NCBI GenBank assembly: GCA_947175335.1
Contig: CAMWMF010000006.1
Location: 1-64,000, forward strand
Source of the DNA: an uncultured Clostridia bacterium
GTDB lineage: Bacteria; Bacillota; Clostridia; Christensenellales; Pumilibacteraceae
Length of the DNA stretch: 64,000 nt
Direction: 5' to 3'
The notes beneath the pieces were generated by a model that saw only the letters and a list, made by a program, of their open reading frames with translations, was not told the origin of the DNA and did no database searches. Each line of letters begins with the position of its first letter. The first letter of the stretch is position 1. Shown in pieces: positions 44,288-51,391 of the stretch. The translations under genes were made by a program, and so were the position numbers.

Positions 44288-44316
44288 AGTATATAGACAA
44301 AAATTGTCTAAGTCAA
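44288..44316 (-). promoter_or_regulatory. promoter of the lipoprotein gene
   Basis: Minus-strand TTGACT, 17 bases, TATACT. The 17-base spacer is exactly the inverted repeat at 44294-44310. Confidence 0.8.
44294..44310. promoter_or_regulatory. operator O1 for the XRE regulator
   Basis: TAGACAA-AAA-TTGTCTA is a perfect 7-3-7 inverted repeat filling the lipoprotein promoter spacer. Confidence 0.7.
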
Positions 44317-44322
44317 GCAATT

Positions 44323-44339
44323 TAGATAGTTTCTGTCTA
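44323..44339. promoter_or_regulatory. operator O2 for the XRE regulator
   Basis: TAGATAG-TTT-CTGTCTA has the same 7-3-7 geometry as O1 with one mismatch. It ends inside the TATAAT at 44338, the likely -10 of the XRE gene. Confidence 0.62.
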
Positions 44340-44343
44340 TAAT
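44338..44343 (+). promoter_or_regulatory. -10 box of the XRE gene
   Basis: TATAAT lies 7 bases before the ATG at 44351. The -35 region is poor, and no ribosome site is present. Confidence 0.5.
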
Positions 44344-44350
44344 AATTTTA

Positions 44351-44560
44351 ATGGAAATTCAATTTTCAAAGATAGTCAAAGAATTGCGCGAGCAGCATCG
44401 GTTGACTCAAAATGATTTTGCTACCGCGATAGGCACCACGCAACGCAAGGTGTCGTATTGGGAGACTGCAAAAATCGAGCCCGATTTGCAATCGCTGTGG
44501 CGTATTGCCGATTATTTTGACGTCACCGTCGATTATTTGTTGGGCAGGGTAGAGATTTAG
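44351..44560 (+). CDS. XRE-family transcriptional regulator
   Basis: The 69-residue protein is a single helix-turn-helix domain: LREQHRLTQNDFATAIGTTQRKVSYWETAKIEPDLQSLWRIADYFDVTVDYLLG, typical of Cro/CI-type repressors. It lacks a ligand domain, so control may come from DNA occupancy or a partner protein. It should bind O1 and O2, repressing the lipoprotein and itself. The start has no Shine-Dalgarno site. The dispersed repeat begins at the base after its TAG. Confidence 0.88.
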   Translation: MEIQFSKIVKELREQHRLTQNDFATAIGTTQRKVSYWETAKIEPDLQSLWRIADYFDVTVDYLLGRVEI

Positions 44561-44599
44561 AATAATTAAGAATTAAGAATGCAGAATTAAGAATTATTG
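44561..44599. repeat. dispersed repeat, copy 3a (AATTAAGAATT type)
   Basis: AATTAAGAATT units directly follow the XRE stop. A 27-base stretch (44564-44590) also occurs exactly, inverted, at about 51364-51390. Confidence 0.72.
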
Positions 44600-44602
44600 A
44601 GC

Positions 44603-44735
44603 GGCGCAAGCGCCTAATTGAATAAATAAGAGATAAGATTGAATAGATAAGAATATCGGAAAAATTTTATATTTAATAAGGGCGGCGAAGCCGCAGTCCG
44701 ACATTATTCACTATTATATAAGGGCGCGTTAGCGC
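44603..44735. repeat. three short GC hairpins in AT-rich DNA
   Basis: GGCG-CAAG-CGCC-type (44603-44614), GCGGC-GAA-GCCGC (44682-44694) and GCGC-GTTA-GCGC (44724-44735) are spaced through this AT-rich gap. The last two share the lead-in ATAAGGGCG. No T-box specifier or AGGGTGGNACCGCG motif is present before valS. Confidence 0.5.
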
Positions 44736-44740
44736 AAATC

Positions 44741-44779
44741 CTAAATTCCGTATTCCGAATTCCTAATTCCGAATTAAAT
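44741..44779. repeat. dispersed repeat, copy 3b (AATTCCGAATT type)
   Basis: Three AATTCCG-like units end just before the valS promoter. Confidence 0.7.
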
Positions 44780-44783
44780 AAGG

Positions 44784-44812
44784 TTGCTATTTTATTTGCA
44801 TTGTGATAAAAT
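44784..44812 (+). promoter_or_regulatory. promoter of valS
   Basis: TTGCTA, 17 bases, TAAAAT with an extended -10 TGA. The leader would be only about 25 bases. Confidence 0.72.
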
Positions 44813-44843
44813 GCCATATAAAGGAAAGTAGGAGCAATGAACA

Positions 44844-47402
44844 ATGGATAAAACGTACAATCCGCAAGGTTTTGAGTCGCGCATATACAAGCGTTGGTTG
44901 GACAACGGTTGTTTTCAGCCGCGCCAAGGTAAGGCAAAAAAGAAATTTTCCATAGCGTTGCCGCCGCCCAATATTACGGGGCAGTTGCACATGGGGCACG
45001 CGATGAACATGACTATTCCCGACGCGATAGTGCGGTATAAGCGCATGAAGGGCTACGAAACGCTGTGGGTGCCCGGCTACGACCATGCCTCGATAGCTAC
45101 CGAGGTAAAGGTTGTGGAAGCCATGCGCGAGGAAGGATTAAGTAAAGCCGCTGTCGGGCGCGACGGATTTTTGCAACGCGCTTGGGCGTGGAAGGAAAAG
45201 TACGGCAATCGCATAGTCGAACAGCAAAAAACCATGGGGTTTAGCCTTGATTGGTCGAGAATGGCGTTCACTATGGACGAAAAGTGCAGTAAAGCCGTAC
45301 GCGAAGTTTTTGTTTCGCTGTACGAGCAAGGGTATATTTACCGCGGTGACAGAATAACCAACTGGTGCCCTGGATGCAAAACCGCCATATCAGACGTTGA
45401 GGTGGACTATACCAGCGAGCCGTCGCACCTTTGGCATATAAAATATCCGTTTAAGGACGGAAGCGGTTATATAACGGTAGCGACCACGCGCCCCGAAACG
45501 ATGTTGGGCGACACGGCGGTGGCGGTCAGTCCCAAGGACGAGCGTTACGCCGGAATGGAAGGTAAGCTCATTGTTTTGCCGCTCGTCGGGCGCGAAATCC
45601 CCATCGTGTACGACGATTACGTGGAAGCGGACTTCGGCACGGGCGCGGTCAAGATTACGCCCGCGCACGACCCCAACGACTTCGAGGTAGGCTTGCGCCA
45701 CAACTTGGAAGTAATTCGCGTCATGAACGACGATGGCACGATGAACGAAAACGCCTACGCTTACCAAGGCATGACGCGCGAAAAGGCGAGGGAAGCGATT
45801 GTCGCCGATTTGCGGGCGCAAGGCTATATGGAAAAAATCGAGGACTACACACACAACGTTGGGCATTGCAGCCGTTGCAAGCAGACGATTGAGCCCATGG
45901 TGTCCAAGCAGTGGTTTGTAAAGATGACCGAGCTTGCCGCGCCCGCTATCGAGGCGGTAAAGACGGGTAAAATCAAATTTATTCCCAAGCGTTTTGAAAA
46001 GACGTATTTCAACTGGATGAACAATATCCGCGATTGGTGCATATCCCGTCAGCTTTGGTGGGGACACCGCATTCCCGTTTACTACTGCGACGGTTGCGGC
46101 AAGGAAATGGCGAGCAAGACGGATATTACGACTTGCCCGCACTGCGGTGGAAAGCTCAGGCAGGACGAGGACGTGCTGGACACGTGGTTCAGTTCGGCGC
46201 TGTGGCCGTTCTCCACGCTCGGTTGGCCGGACAATACCGACGACCTTAAAAAGTATTATCCCACCGACTTGATGGTTACTGCGTACGACATTATAACATT
46301 CTGGGTGTCGCGCATGATATTTGCGGGGCTCAAATTTACAGGTGAAGTGCCGTTTAAGGAAGTGTATATCCACGGGCTTGTGCGCGACGAGATGGGGCGC
46401 AAAATGAGCAAGTCGCTCGGCAACGGCGTAGATCCTATGGAAGTAGTGCAAGCGGTTGGCGCGGACGCATTGCGTTATTCGCTGGTCAACGGCATAGCGC
46501 GCGGCGGCGACGTGTGTTATTCGAGCGCGTCGCTCAACAGCTACCGCAACTTTATGAACAAGCTGTTCAACGCGGCTAAGTTCGTCATGAACGCTTGCCA
46601 AAACGGTTATGCAAAAAATCCCAAAGCCGCAACGGCGGCGGACGGCTGGCTGTTCGGCAAGCTTAACGATCTTATCGCCGAAGTCAACAACGCTATGAAA
46701 AAATACGACGTCGGTCACGCTGCGGAAGCGCTGTACAACTTTATTTGGGACGAGTTCTGCGACTGGTATATCGAGTTCGCCAAAGTGCAGTTAAAGGGCG
46801 ACAACGCATTTAACACCGCAGGCGTACTCCGTTACGCGCTCGAAGTGCTGTTAAAGCTTGTCCACCCGATTATACCGTTTATCACTACCGAAATTTACGA
46901 CAGCCTGCCCGACGCGCAAGGGGAGCTTATGCTGAGCGAATTCCCCAAAAAGAAGCGCGGCGACTATGCTGCCGACATCAAGATTACAGAGCGGATTAAA
47001 GACTGCGTTCGCGCGGTGCGTAATCTTAAACAAACCAACCAAGCCGTTGCAAAAACGCCCGACGTGCTTTGCGAGGGCGACGAGGCGCTTTGTGCTTTGC
47101 TTACCGAATATTTGCCTACGCTTGCAAAGACGGCTGAGGTTAAGCATGGAAGTCAAGAAAACTGCGCGCTTATCGCGCTTGACGGCATAAAGATTTTCGT
47201 TCCGCTTTCGGACACCGAAAAGGAACGTGAGCGGTTGGAAAAAGAACTGGAAAAATGCAAGTCCGAGCTTAAACTGGCGCAGTCCAAGCTGAATAATCCC
47301 GGCTTCTGCCAAAAGGCGCCGCAAAAGCTTATCGACGCCGAGCGCGAAAAAGTGGAAAATTACACGGCGCGTATAAAAGTTTTGACAGAAAAATTGGGAT
47401 AA
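44844..47402 (+). CDS. valS: valyl-tRNA synthetase
   Basis: This class I synthetase charges tRNA-Val. The 852 residues show the HIGH motif as HMGHAMN in PPPNITGQLHMGH, the editing-domain region TTRPETMLGDTAVAV, zinc-like Cys pairs (CDGCGKEMASKTDITTCPHC) and KMSKS in GRKMSKSLGNG. A C-terminal coiled coil (KERERLEKELEKCKSELKL) is typical. GTAGGAGC lies before the ATG; an earlier ATG at 44837 opens only a four-codon frame. It has its own promoter and no T-box. Confidence 0.97.
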   Translation: MDKTYNPQGFESRIYKRWLDNGCFQPRQGKAKKKFSIALPPPNITGQLHMGHAMNMTIPDAIVRYKRMKGYETLWVPGYDHASIATEVKVVEAMREEGLSKAAVGRDGFLQRAWAWKEKYGNRIVEQQKTMGFSLDWSRMAFTMDEKCSKAVREVFVSLYEQGYIYRGDRITNWCPGCKTAISDVEVDYTSEPSHLWHIKYPFKDGSGYITVATTRPETMLGDTAVAVSPKDERYAGMEGKLIVLPLVGREIPIVYDDYVEADFGTGAVKITPAHDPNDFEVGLRHNLEVIRVMNDDGTMNENAYAYQGMTREKAREAIVADLRAQGYMEKIEDYTHNVGHCSRCKQTIEPMVSKQWFVKMTELAAPAIEAVKTGKIKFIPKRFEKTYFNWMNNIRDWCISRQLWWGHRIPVYYCDGCGKEMASKTDITTCPHCGGKLRQDEDVLDTWFSSALWPFSTLGWPDNTDDLKKYYPTDLMVTAYDIITFWVSRMIFAGLKFTGEVPFKEVYIHGLVRDEMGRKMSKSLGNGVDPMEVVQAVGADALRYSLVNGIARGGDVCYSSASLNSYRNFMNKLFNAAKFVMNACQNGYAKNPKAATAADGWLFGKLNDLIAEVNNAMKKYDVGHAAEALYNFIWDEFCDWYIEFAKVQLKGDNAFNTAGVLRYALEVLLKLVHPIIPFITTEIYDSLPDAQGELMLSEFPKKKRGDYAADIKITERIKDCVRAVRNLKQTNQAVAKTPDVLCEGDEALCALLTEYLPTLAKTAEVKHGSQENCALIALDGIKIFVPLSDTEKERERLEKELEKCKSELKLAQSKLNNPGFCQKAPQKLIDAEREKVENYTARIKVLTEKLG

Positions 47403-47416
47403 AGCTTGTTTAGGTA

Positions 47417-47445
47417 TTTACTTTTTGATAATAATGTGTTAAAAT
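47417..47445 (+). promoter_or_regulatory. possible promoter of the DUF4364 gene
   Basis: TTTACT, 17 bases, TAAAAT with an extended -10 TGT. Confidence 0.5.
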
Positions 47446-47482
47446 ACACAATACGGCACTCAAAAACCATGCGGAGAGGGAA

Positions 47483-48007
47483 TTGAAACAGTCCGACGAA
47501 GAGCTTCTGAATAAACTGATTGTGTTGTTCGTGTTCGACAAAATGGACATTGCGCTCGACTACAATACTATCATCAACATTTGCTATGCGCAAAACGGTT
47601 GGATGATGCCTTTGTATTGCATGGATACAATCGATAAGCTGACTAAGTCCAACTTTCTGCACAAAGCCGAGCGCGGCAAGGAAAAGATGTATTCGTTGAC
47701 TCCCGACGGCAGAGAGTGCCTTGCCAACTATTATTCGCGCATTCCCGAGTCTTTGCGGCAGGAAATAAGCGACTACGTAAAAGAAAACCGTATGTCGTAT
47801 AAGCGCCGTCAGGAATATAAGCATACATACTATAAGAATAAGGACGGCACGTACACCGTGTGGTTGCGCGTGGTGGAACCGTCGGCAACGCTGTTGGAGC
47901 TTAAGTTTGTGGTTGCCAACAACCGCACCGCCAAATACATACACGAAAATTGGGAAAAGAACGCCGCAAGCATATATCTTATGTTGCACGACAGATTGAC
48001 TGAATAG
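47483..48007 (+). CDS. DUF4364 family protein
   Basis: The 174-residue protein matches DUF4364, a Clostridia family with an N-terminal winged-helix-like part (KLIVLFVFDKMDIALDYNTIINIC) and a C-terminal domain (RNYTVW-like GTYTVWLRVVEPSATLLELKFVV). It is probably a DNA-binding regulator, but targets are unknown. The TTG start has GGAGAG upstream. A TSCPD protein gene follows after 24 bases. Confidence 0.82.
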   Translation: MKQSDEELLNKLIVLFVFDKMDIALDYNTIINICYAQNGWMMPLYCMDTIDKLTKSNFLHKAERGKEKMYSLTPDGRECLANYYSRIPESLRQEISDYVKENRMSYKRRQEYKHTYYKNKDGTYTVWLRVVEPSATLLELKFVVANNRTAKYIHENWEKNAASIYLMLHDRLTE

Positions 48008-48031
48008 CATAATAAAAGGAGCGTAAAGCTT

Positions 48032-48280
48032 ATGTATTCTTACAAAACTCACGGCACTTGTTCGCAGGAAATACAGTTTGACGTAAAGGACAACAAAATA
48101 ACCGAGCTTAAATTCATTCGCGGCTGTGCGGGCAACACGCAGGGCGTAGCTAAGCTTGCTATCGGCATGGATATAGACGAGGTTATTGCACGGCTTAAAG
48201 GCGTTCAATGCCGCAACGGCACGTCTTGTCCCGATCAACTTGCGCAAGCATTGATTGAGTATAAGAATAGTAATAAATAA
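48032..48280 (+). CDS. TSCPD domain protein (TIGR03905)
   Basis: The 82-residue protein carries GCAGNTQGVAKLAIGM and CRNGTSCPDQLAQAL, the TSCPD motif seen alone in Firmicutes and as a domain of ribonucleotide reductases. The Cys residues may bind metal. Function of the stand-alone form is uncertain. AAAGGAGCG lies before the ATG. A dispersed repeat begins at its stop codon. Confidence 0.88.
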   Translation: MYSYKTHGTCSQEIQFDVKDNKITELKFIRGCAGNTQGVAKLAIGMDIDEVIARLKGVQCRNGTSCPDQLAQALIEYKNSNK

Positions 48281-48315
48281 TTCCGCATTCCGAATTCATA
48301 ATTCCGAATTAAAAT
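48279..48315. repeat. dispersed repeat, copy 4
   Basis: ATTCCGAATT units fill the gap from the TSCPD stop to 3 bases before the bioY start. Confidence 0.7.
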
Positions 48316-48318
48316 ATT

Positions 48319-48885
48319 ATGTCTACAAGACGATTGGTATATATCGCAATATTTACCGCGCTTATTATAGTAGGCGGGCTTATTTCCGTGCCTATACCGT
48401 TTACGCAGGTTCAGCTTTCATTTCAGACTGTGTTCGTGATCACTGCGGGACTTGTGCTTGGCGGCAGAGATGGCGCGCTTGCCGTGCTCGTTTATATAGC
48501 AATGGGGCTATTCGGCTTGCCGGTATTCACGGCGGGCGGGGGACCGCAATACGTGTTTATGCCGTCGTTCGGGTATTTGATAGGCTTTCCGATAGGCGCG
48601 TTTGTCAGCGGGACGCTCTGCAAAAGAATTAAGCGGCAGAGTCGCGGCAAGGTGTTTTTATGTGCGCTTATAGGTTGCATACCCATTTACGTAATAGGCG
48701 TAACGTACCAAATTCTTATATTGTACTATTATCTAAACAATGCGTGGGCGGCGGTAATTTCCGGCGTACCAGCAGTAGGGGTGTTGTTCATTAAGGACGC
48801 GGTTATGTGCGGTTTGTGTTCTATTCTTTATCCGTCGCTGATGCGCGCAATGCGTTACAAAAAGTCGTCGTATTCGCGTAAGTAG
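48319..48885 (+). CDS. bioY: biotin transporter BioY
   Basis: BioY is the substrate-binding membrane subunit of the biotin ECF importer. The 188 residues show six hydrophobic segments and the family pattern VPIPFTQVQLSFQTVFVITAGLVLG, YIAMGLFGLPVF and GGGPQYVFMPSFGYLIGFP. No ECF ATPases are nearby, so shared ones must lie elsewhere. There is no ribosome site; the dispersed repeat abuts the start and ends with TAAAAT, which might serve as a -10. Confidence 0.9.
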   Translation: MSTRRLVYIAIFTALIIVGGLISVPIPFTQVQLSFQTVFVITAGLVLGGRDGALAVLVYIAMGLFGLPVFTAGGGPQYVFMPSFGYLIGFPIGAFVSGTLCKRIKRQSRGKVFLCALIGCIPIYVIGVTYQILILYYYLNNAWAAVISGVPAVGVLFIKDAVMCGLCSILYPSLMRAMRYKKSSYSRK

Positions 48886-48906
48886 CGCATACTGTTTTAT
48901 TAATAA

Positions 48907-48948
48907 ACCCCGCAATGGTTAAATTAGCCAAAAAGGCGGGGTATTTTT
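48907..48948 (+). terminator. terminator after bioY
   Basis: ACCCCGC / GCGGGGT with an inner GGTT/AGCC stem, then ATTTTTAT. Confidence 0.75.
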
Positions 48949-48961
48949 ATGCAAAATTATA

Positions 48962-48990
48962 TTGAAATCGCTTGCGTAATGGTGTATAAT
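48962..48990 (+). promoter_or_regulatory. promoter of the MsmK-type ATPase gene
   Basis: TTGAAA, 17 bases, TATAAT, 33 bases before the start codon. Confidence 0.78.
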
Positions 48991-49023
48991 AATTAAAACC
49001 ACAAAATCAATAAGGAGAAAATT

Positions 49024-51069
49024 ATGGCAAGTTTGTCTTTAAGACATATCTACAAGGTGTACAGCGGCGGCGTTCGTGCCGTAAGCGACTTCAACCTCGA
49101 AATCGACGATAAGGAATTTATCGTTTTCGTCGGTCCGTCCGGTTGCGGTAAGTCCACTACTTTGCGTATGATAGCGGGATTGGAGGACATTTCGTCCGGC
49201 GAGCTTTATATAGACGACCGTTTGGTAAACGACGTAGAACCGAAAGACCGCGATATAGCGATGGTTTTCCAAAACTACGCGCTTTATCCGCACATGACCG
49301 TTTACGATAACATGGCGTTCGGCTTGCGCCTTCGTCACGTTCCCGCCAAGGTTATTGACGAAAAGGTTCAGGAAGCCGCGAGCATACTGGGCATACAGCA
49401 CCTTTTGAGCCGTCGCCCCAAGGCGTTGTCCGGCGGTCAGCGTCAGCGTGTCGCGCTCGGTCGTGCGATAGTCCGCGAGCCTAAGGTATTCCTTTTGGAC
49501 GAGCCGCTTTCCAACCTTGACGCAAAGCTGCGCGTACAAATGCGTACCGAGATCACCAAGATTCACCACAGACTTGCCACAACGTTTATTTACGTAACGC
49601 ACGACCAGACCGAGGCTATGACGATGGGTACGCGTATCGTCGTTATGAAGGACGGTATCGTACAGCAGGTGGATACCCCTACAACGCTTTACGACAATCC
49701 CGCCAACCTCTTTGTTGCGTGCTTCCTCGGCTCGCCGCAAATGAATATATTCAAAGCCAAGCTTATTGAGGAAAACGGCAATATTTACGCGCTTATCGGC
49801 GAGACCAACAAGGTAATGATACCCAAGTCCCGCGCACAGCGTATTTTGGATAAATCCATTGTCGGCAGCGACGTGCTTTTGGGCATTCGTCCCGAGGACG
49901 TTCGTTACGAGCAGGCGCTTATCGACGCTCATCCCGAATCTGTTATCGAGTCCACGGTTGACGTTATCGAAAACCTCGGTAACGAGACTATACTTTACCT
50001 CAACGTAGAGGGTAAGGAAGATTACACGATTGCGCGTGTAAACGCACGTTATTCGTTCGAGCAGGGCGAAACGCTTAAAATGTACCTTGCTACCGAGCAT
50101 GCGCATTTGTTCGACGCCACCACCGAGCTTACACTTATGGGCGTGCCCGATTACAACCTTATTCCGGCACAGGCAGTTGCTGTGGAAAACACGCTTGCGA
50201 TTATGTTCGGCGACGTTTGCGTAAAGCTTCCGGAGGGATTGCTCAACCGTATTACCGACAAGTCGATTATAAATAACAAGGTCACGCTCGGTATTCCTCC
50301 CACCGCGCTCAAAGCAGAGGGCACGGAAGGCGACGTTTGCATCGAGGGCGTTGCGGAATTCTTCGACAACTATCCGCGCTTTAAGGCGGTGTACATGTCC
50401 GTACCCGGACTTGCAAACAATGTTATCATGTCGCGCCCGCTCGACTATGAGTTCATCGGCGGCGAGTCGCTTAAAGTCTATCTCGATCCCAGCCAAATCC
50501 AGCTGTTCAATATCGACGGCGAGCGCATAATTTCCGACCGCGTTGTAACAGGCAACACCACTACCGGTACTGCGCTTAACGTTAACGGCGTTTACAACTA
50601 CAAGTTTGCGGCTGCAAACGGCGGCAAGAACAAGCTGTCTATTGAAAATCAGGACGGACTCAAAACCGCGGAAAACGAGACGCCTATGTATATTTTGCCG
50701 CGCGGCTTGGCTATCGACAAAGAATCGCTTGCCCAAACGCCTAAGATGGTGCTTAGCGGTATAATCAAAAACCTTGACGAGTACCACAAGGACGCTATCG
50801 TAACGGCGGAAGTAGCGGGCTTTGATGATGACATGACGGTTATCATTCGCAACTTCTCCGGCTACAACAACGGCGACAAGATTAAGATGGTTGTCAATCC
50901 GCACGCGATTATGTTCGGCAAGTATGAAACGTTTGCCGAAGCAGTCAAAAAGCAGGAATCGCAAGAGGAAGGCGAGGTTCGCTATAAAGAGCTTACCCAA
51001 GCCCGCGAAAAGGAAAAAGCGATAGAGGAAGCGTCGGCTACAGTCGATCAAAAGATTGCGGTTGAATAA
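49024..51069 (+). CDS. MsmK/UgpC-type sugar ABC ATPase with three TOBE-like domains
   Basis: This ATPase energises carbohydrate importers of the CUT1 type and commonly serves several of them. Walker A GPSGCGKSTTLR, signature LSGGQRQRVAL, Walker B LLDEPLSNLD and switch His YVTHDQTEA fill residues 1-235. MalK-like regulatory domains follow. Instead of one (normal length about 370), three tandem copies seem present at about 240-372, 375-505 and 520-645. They share patterns such as LDKSIVGSDVLLGIRPEDV, ITDKSIINNKVTLGIPP and LAQTPKMVLSGI. The gene stops at TAA 51067, but the frame stays open for 35 more Lys-rich codons. No permease lies nearby. Confidence 0.9.
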   Translation: MASLSLRHIYKVYSGGVRAVSDFNLEIDDKEFIVFVGPSGCGKSTTLRMIAGLEDISSGELYIDDRLVNDVEPKDRDIAMVFQNYALYPHMTVYDNMAFGLRLRHVPAKVIDEKVQEAASILGIQHLLSRRPKALSGGQRQRVALGRAIVREPKVFLLDEPLSNLDAKLRVQMRTEITKIHHRLATTFIYVTHDQTEAMTMGTRIVVMKDGIVQQVDTPTTLYDNPANLFVACFLGSPQMNIFKAKLIEENGNIYALIGETNKVMIPKSRAQRILDKSIVGSDVLLGIRPEDVRYEQALIDAHPESVIESTVDVIENLGNETILYLNVEGKEDYTIARVNARYSFEQGETLKMYLATEHAHLFDATTELTLMGVPDYNLIPAQAVAVENTLAIMFGDVCVKLPEGLLNRITDKSIINNKVTLGIPPTALKAEGTEGDVCIEGVAEFFDNYPRFKAVYMSVPGLANNVIMSRPLDYEFIGGESLKVYLDPSQIQLFNIDGERIISDRVVTGNTTTGTALNVNGVYNYKFAAANGGKNKLSIENQDGLKTAENETPMYILPRGLAIDKESLAQTPKMVLSGIIKNLDEYHKDAIVTAEVAGFDDDMTVIIRNFSGYNNGDKIKMVVNPHAIMFGKYETFAEAVKKQESQEEGEVRYKELTQAREKEKAIEEASATVDQKIAVE

Positions 51070-51177
51070 AAGCCCGCCAAAAAGACAACGACCACCAAAA
51101 AAGCCACGACTACCAAAAAGGCAGCTCCCGCCAAAAAGACCACGGCGGTAAAGCGTCCCACGGCTAAAAAGAAATAA
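51070..51177 (+). other. in-frame Lys-rich continuation after the ATPase stop
   Basis: Reading on past the TAA in the same frame gives 35 codons to the next TAA (51175-51177). The peptide begins KPAKKTTTTKKATTT, continues with KKAAPAKKTTAVK and ends RPTAKKK. This is a typical basic KPAKK-type tail. Codons match the organism. A terminator follows 18 bases later. This looks like a former or conditional C-terminal tail of the ATPase, cut off by one stop codon. Confidence 0.65.
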
Positions 51178-51195
51178 TCATTAATACAGTTAATC

Positions 51196-51232
51196 AAAAA
51201 GCGAAAGTACAATAAGTACTTTCGCTTTTTTT
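51196..51232 (+). terminator. terminator after the ATPase gene
   Basis: AAAAAGCGAAAGTAC / GTACTTTCGCTTTTT, a 15-bp stem with a 5-base loop and T run. Confidence 0.92.
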
Positions 51233-51261
51233 GTTTGTAATAAATGGGATGAATAAGTAGC

Positions 51262-51297
51262 AAAAAAACACCCGCACAGTCTGTAACTGTGCGGGTG
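51262..51297 (-). terminator. terminator after cysS
   Basis: CACCCGCACAG / CTGTGCGGGTG, an 11-bp stem with a 7-base loop, followed on the minus strand by seven T residues. Confidence 0.9.
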
Positions 51298-51331
51298 AAG
51301 TATTATTAGATAGAAAATGCACTTTTCATGA

Positions 51332-51391
51332 TAATTCCGAATACACAATTCCGAATTAATTCTGCATTCTTAATTCTTAATTCTTAATTCG
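51332..51391. repeat. dispersed repeat, copy 5, overlapping the cysS 3' end
   Basis: AATTCCGAAT-like units (51332-51358) are followed by AATTCTTAATTCTTAATTC. The last seven cysS codons (including the stop) are made of this repeat. It shares a 27-base exact match, inverted, with copy 3a. Confidence 0.75.

Noticed and set aside
44837-44851. ATG before valS
   Set aside because: It opens only four codons (MNNG); the valS ATG at 44844 has the same ribosome site at a good distance.
45390-46718. 442-codon minus-strand frame inside valS
   Set aside because: Antisense shadow of a clear valS with all synthetase motifs.
49039-51051. 670-codon open frame on the minus strand
   Set aside because: Antisense shadow of the ABC ATPase; Arg/Val/His-rich without motifs.
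51061-51177. Reassigned stop codon as the reason for the interrupted tail
   Set aside because: TAA, TAG and TGA each end clear genes in the window, so the genetic code is standard.
36372-51391. Repeats considered as a CRISPR array
   Set aside because: Copies are dispersed over kilobases, lack unique spacers of constant length and no cas genes are present.
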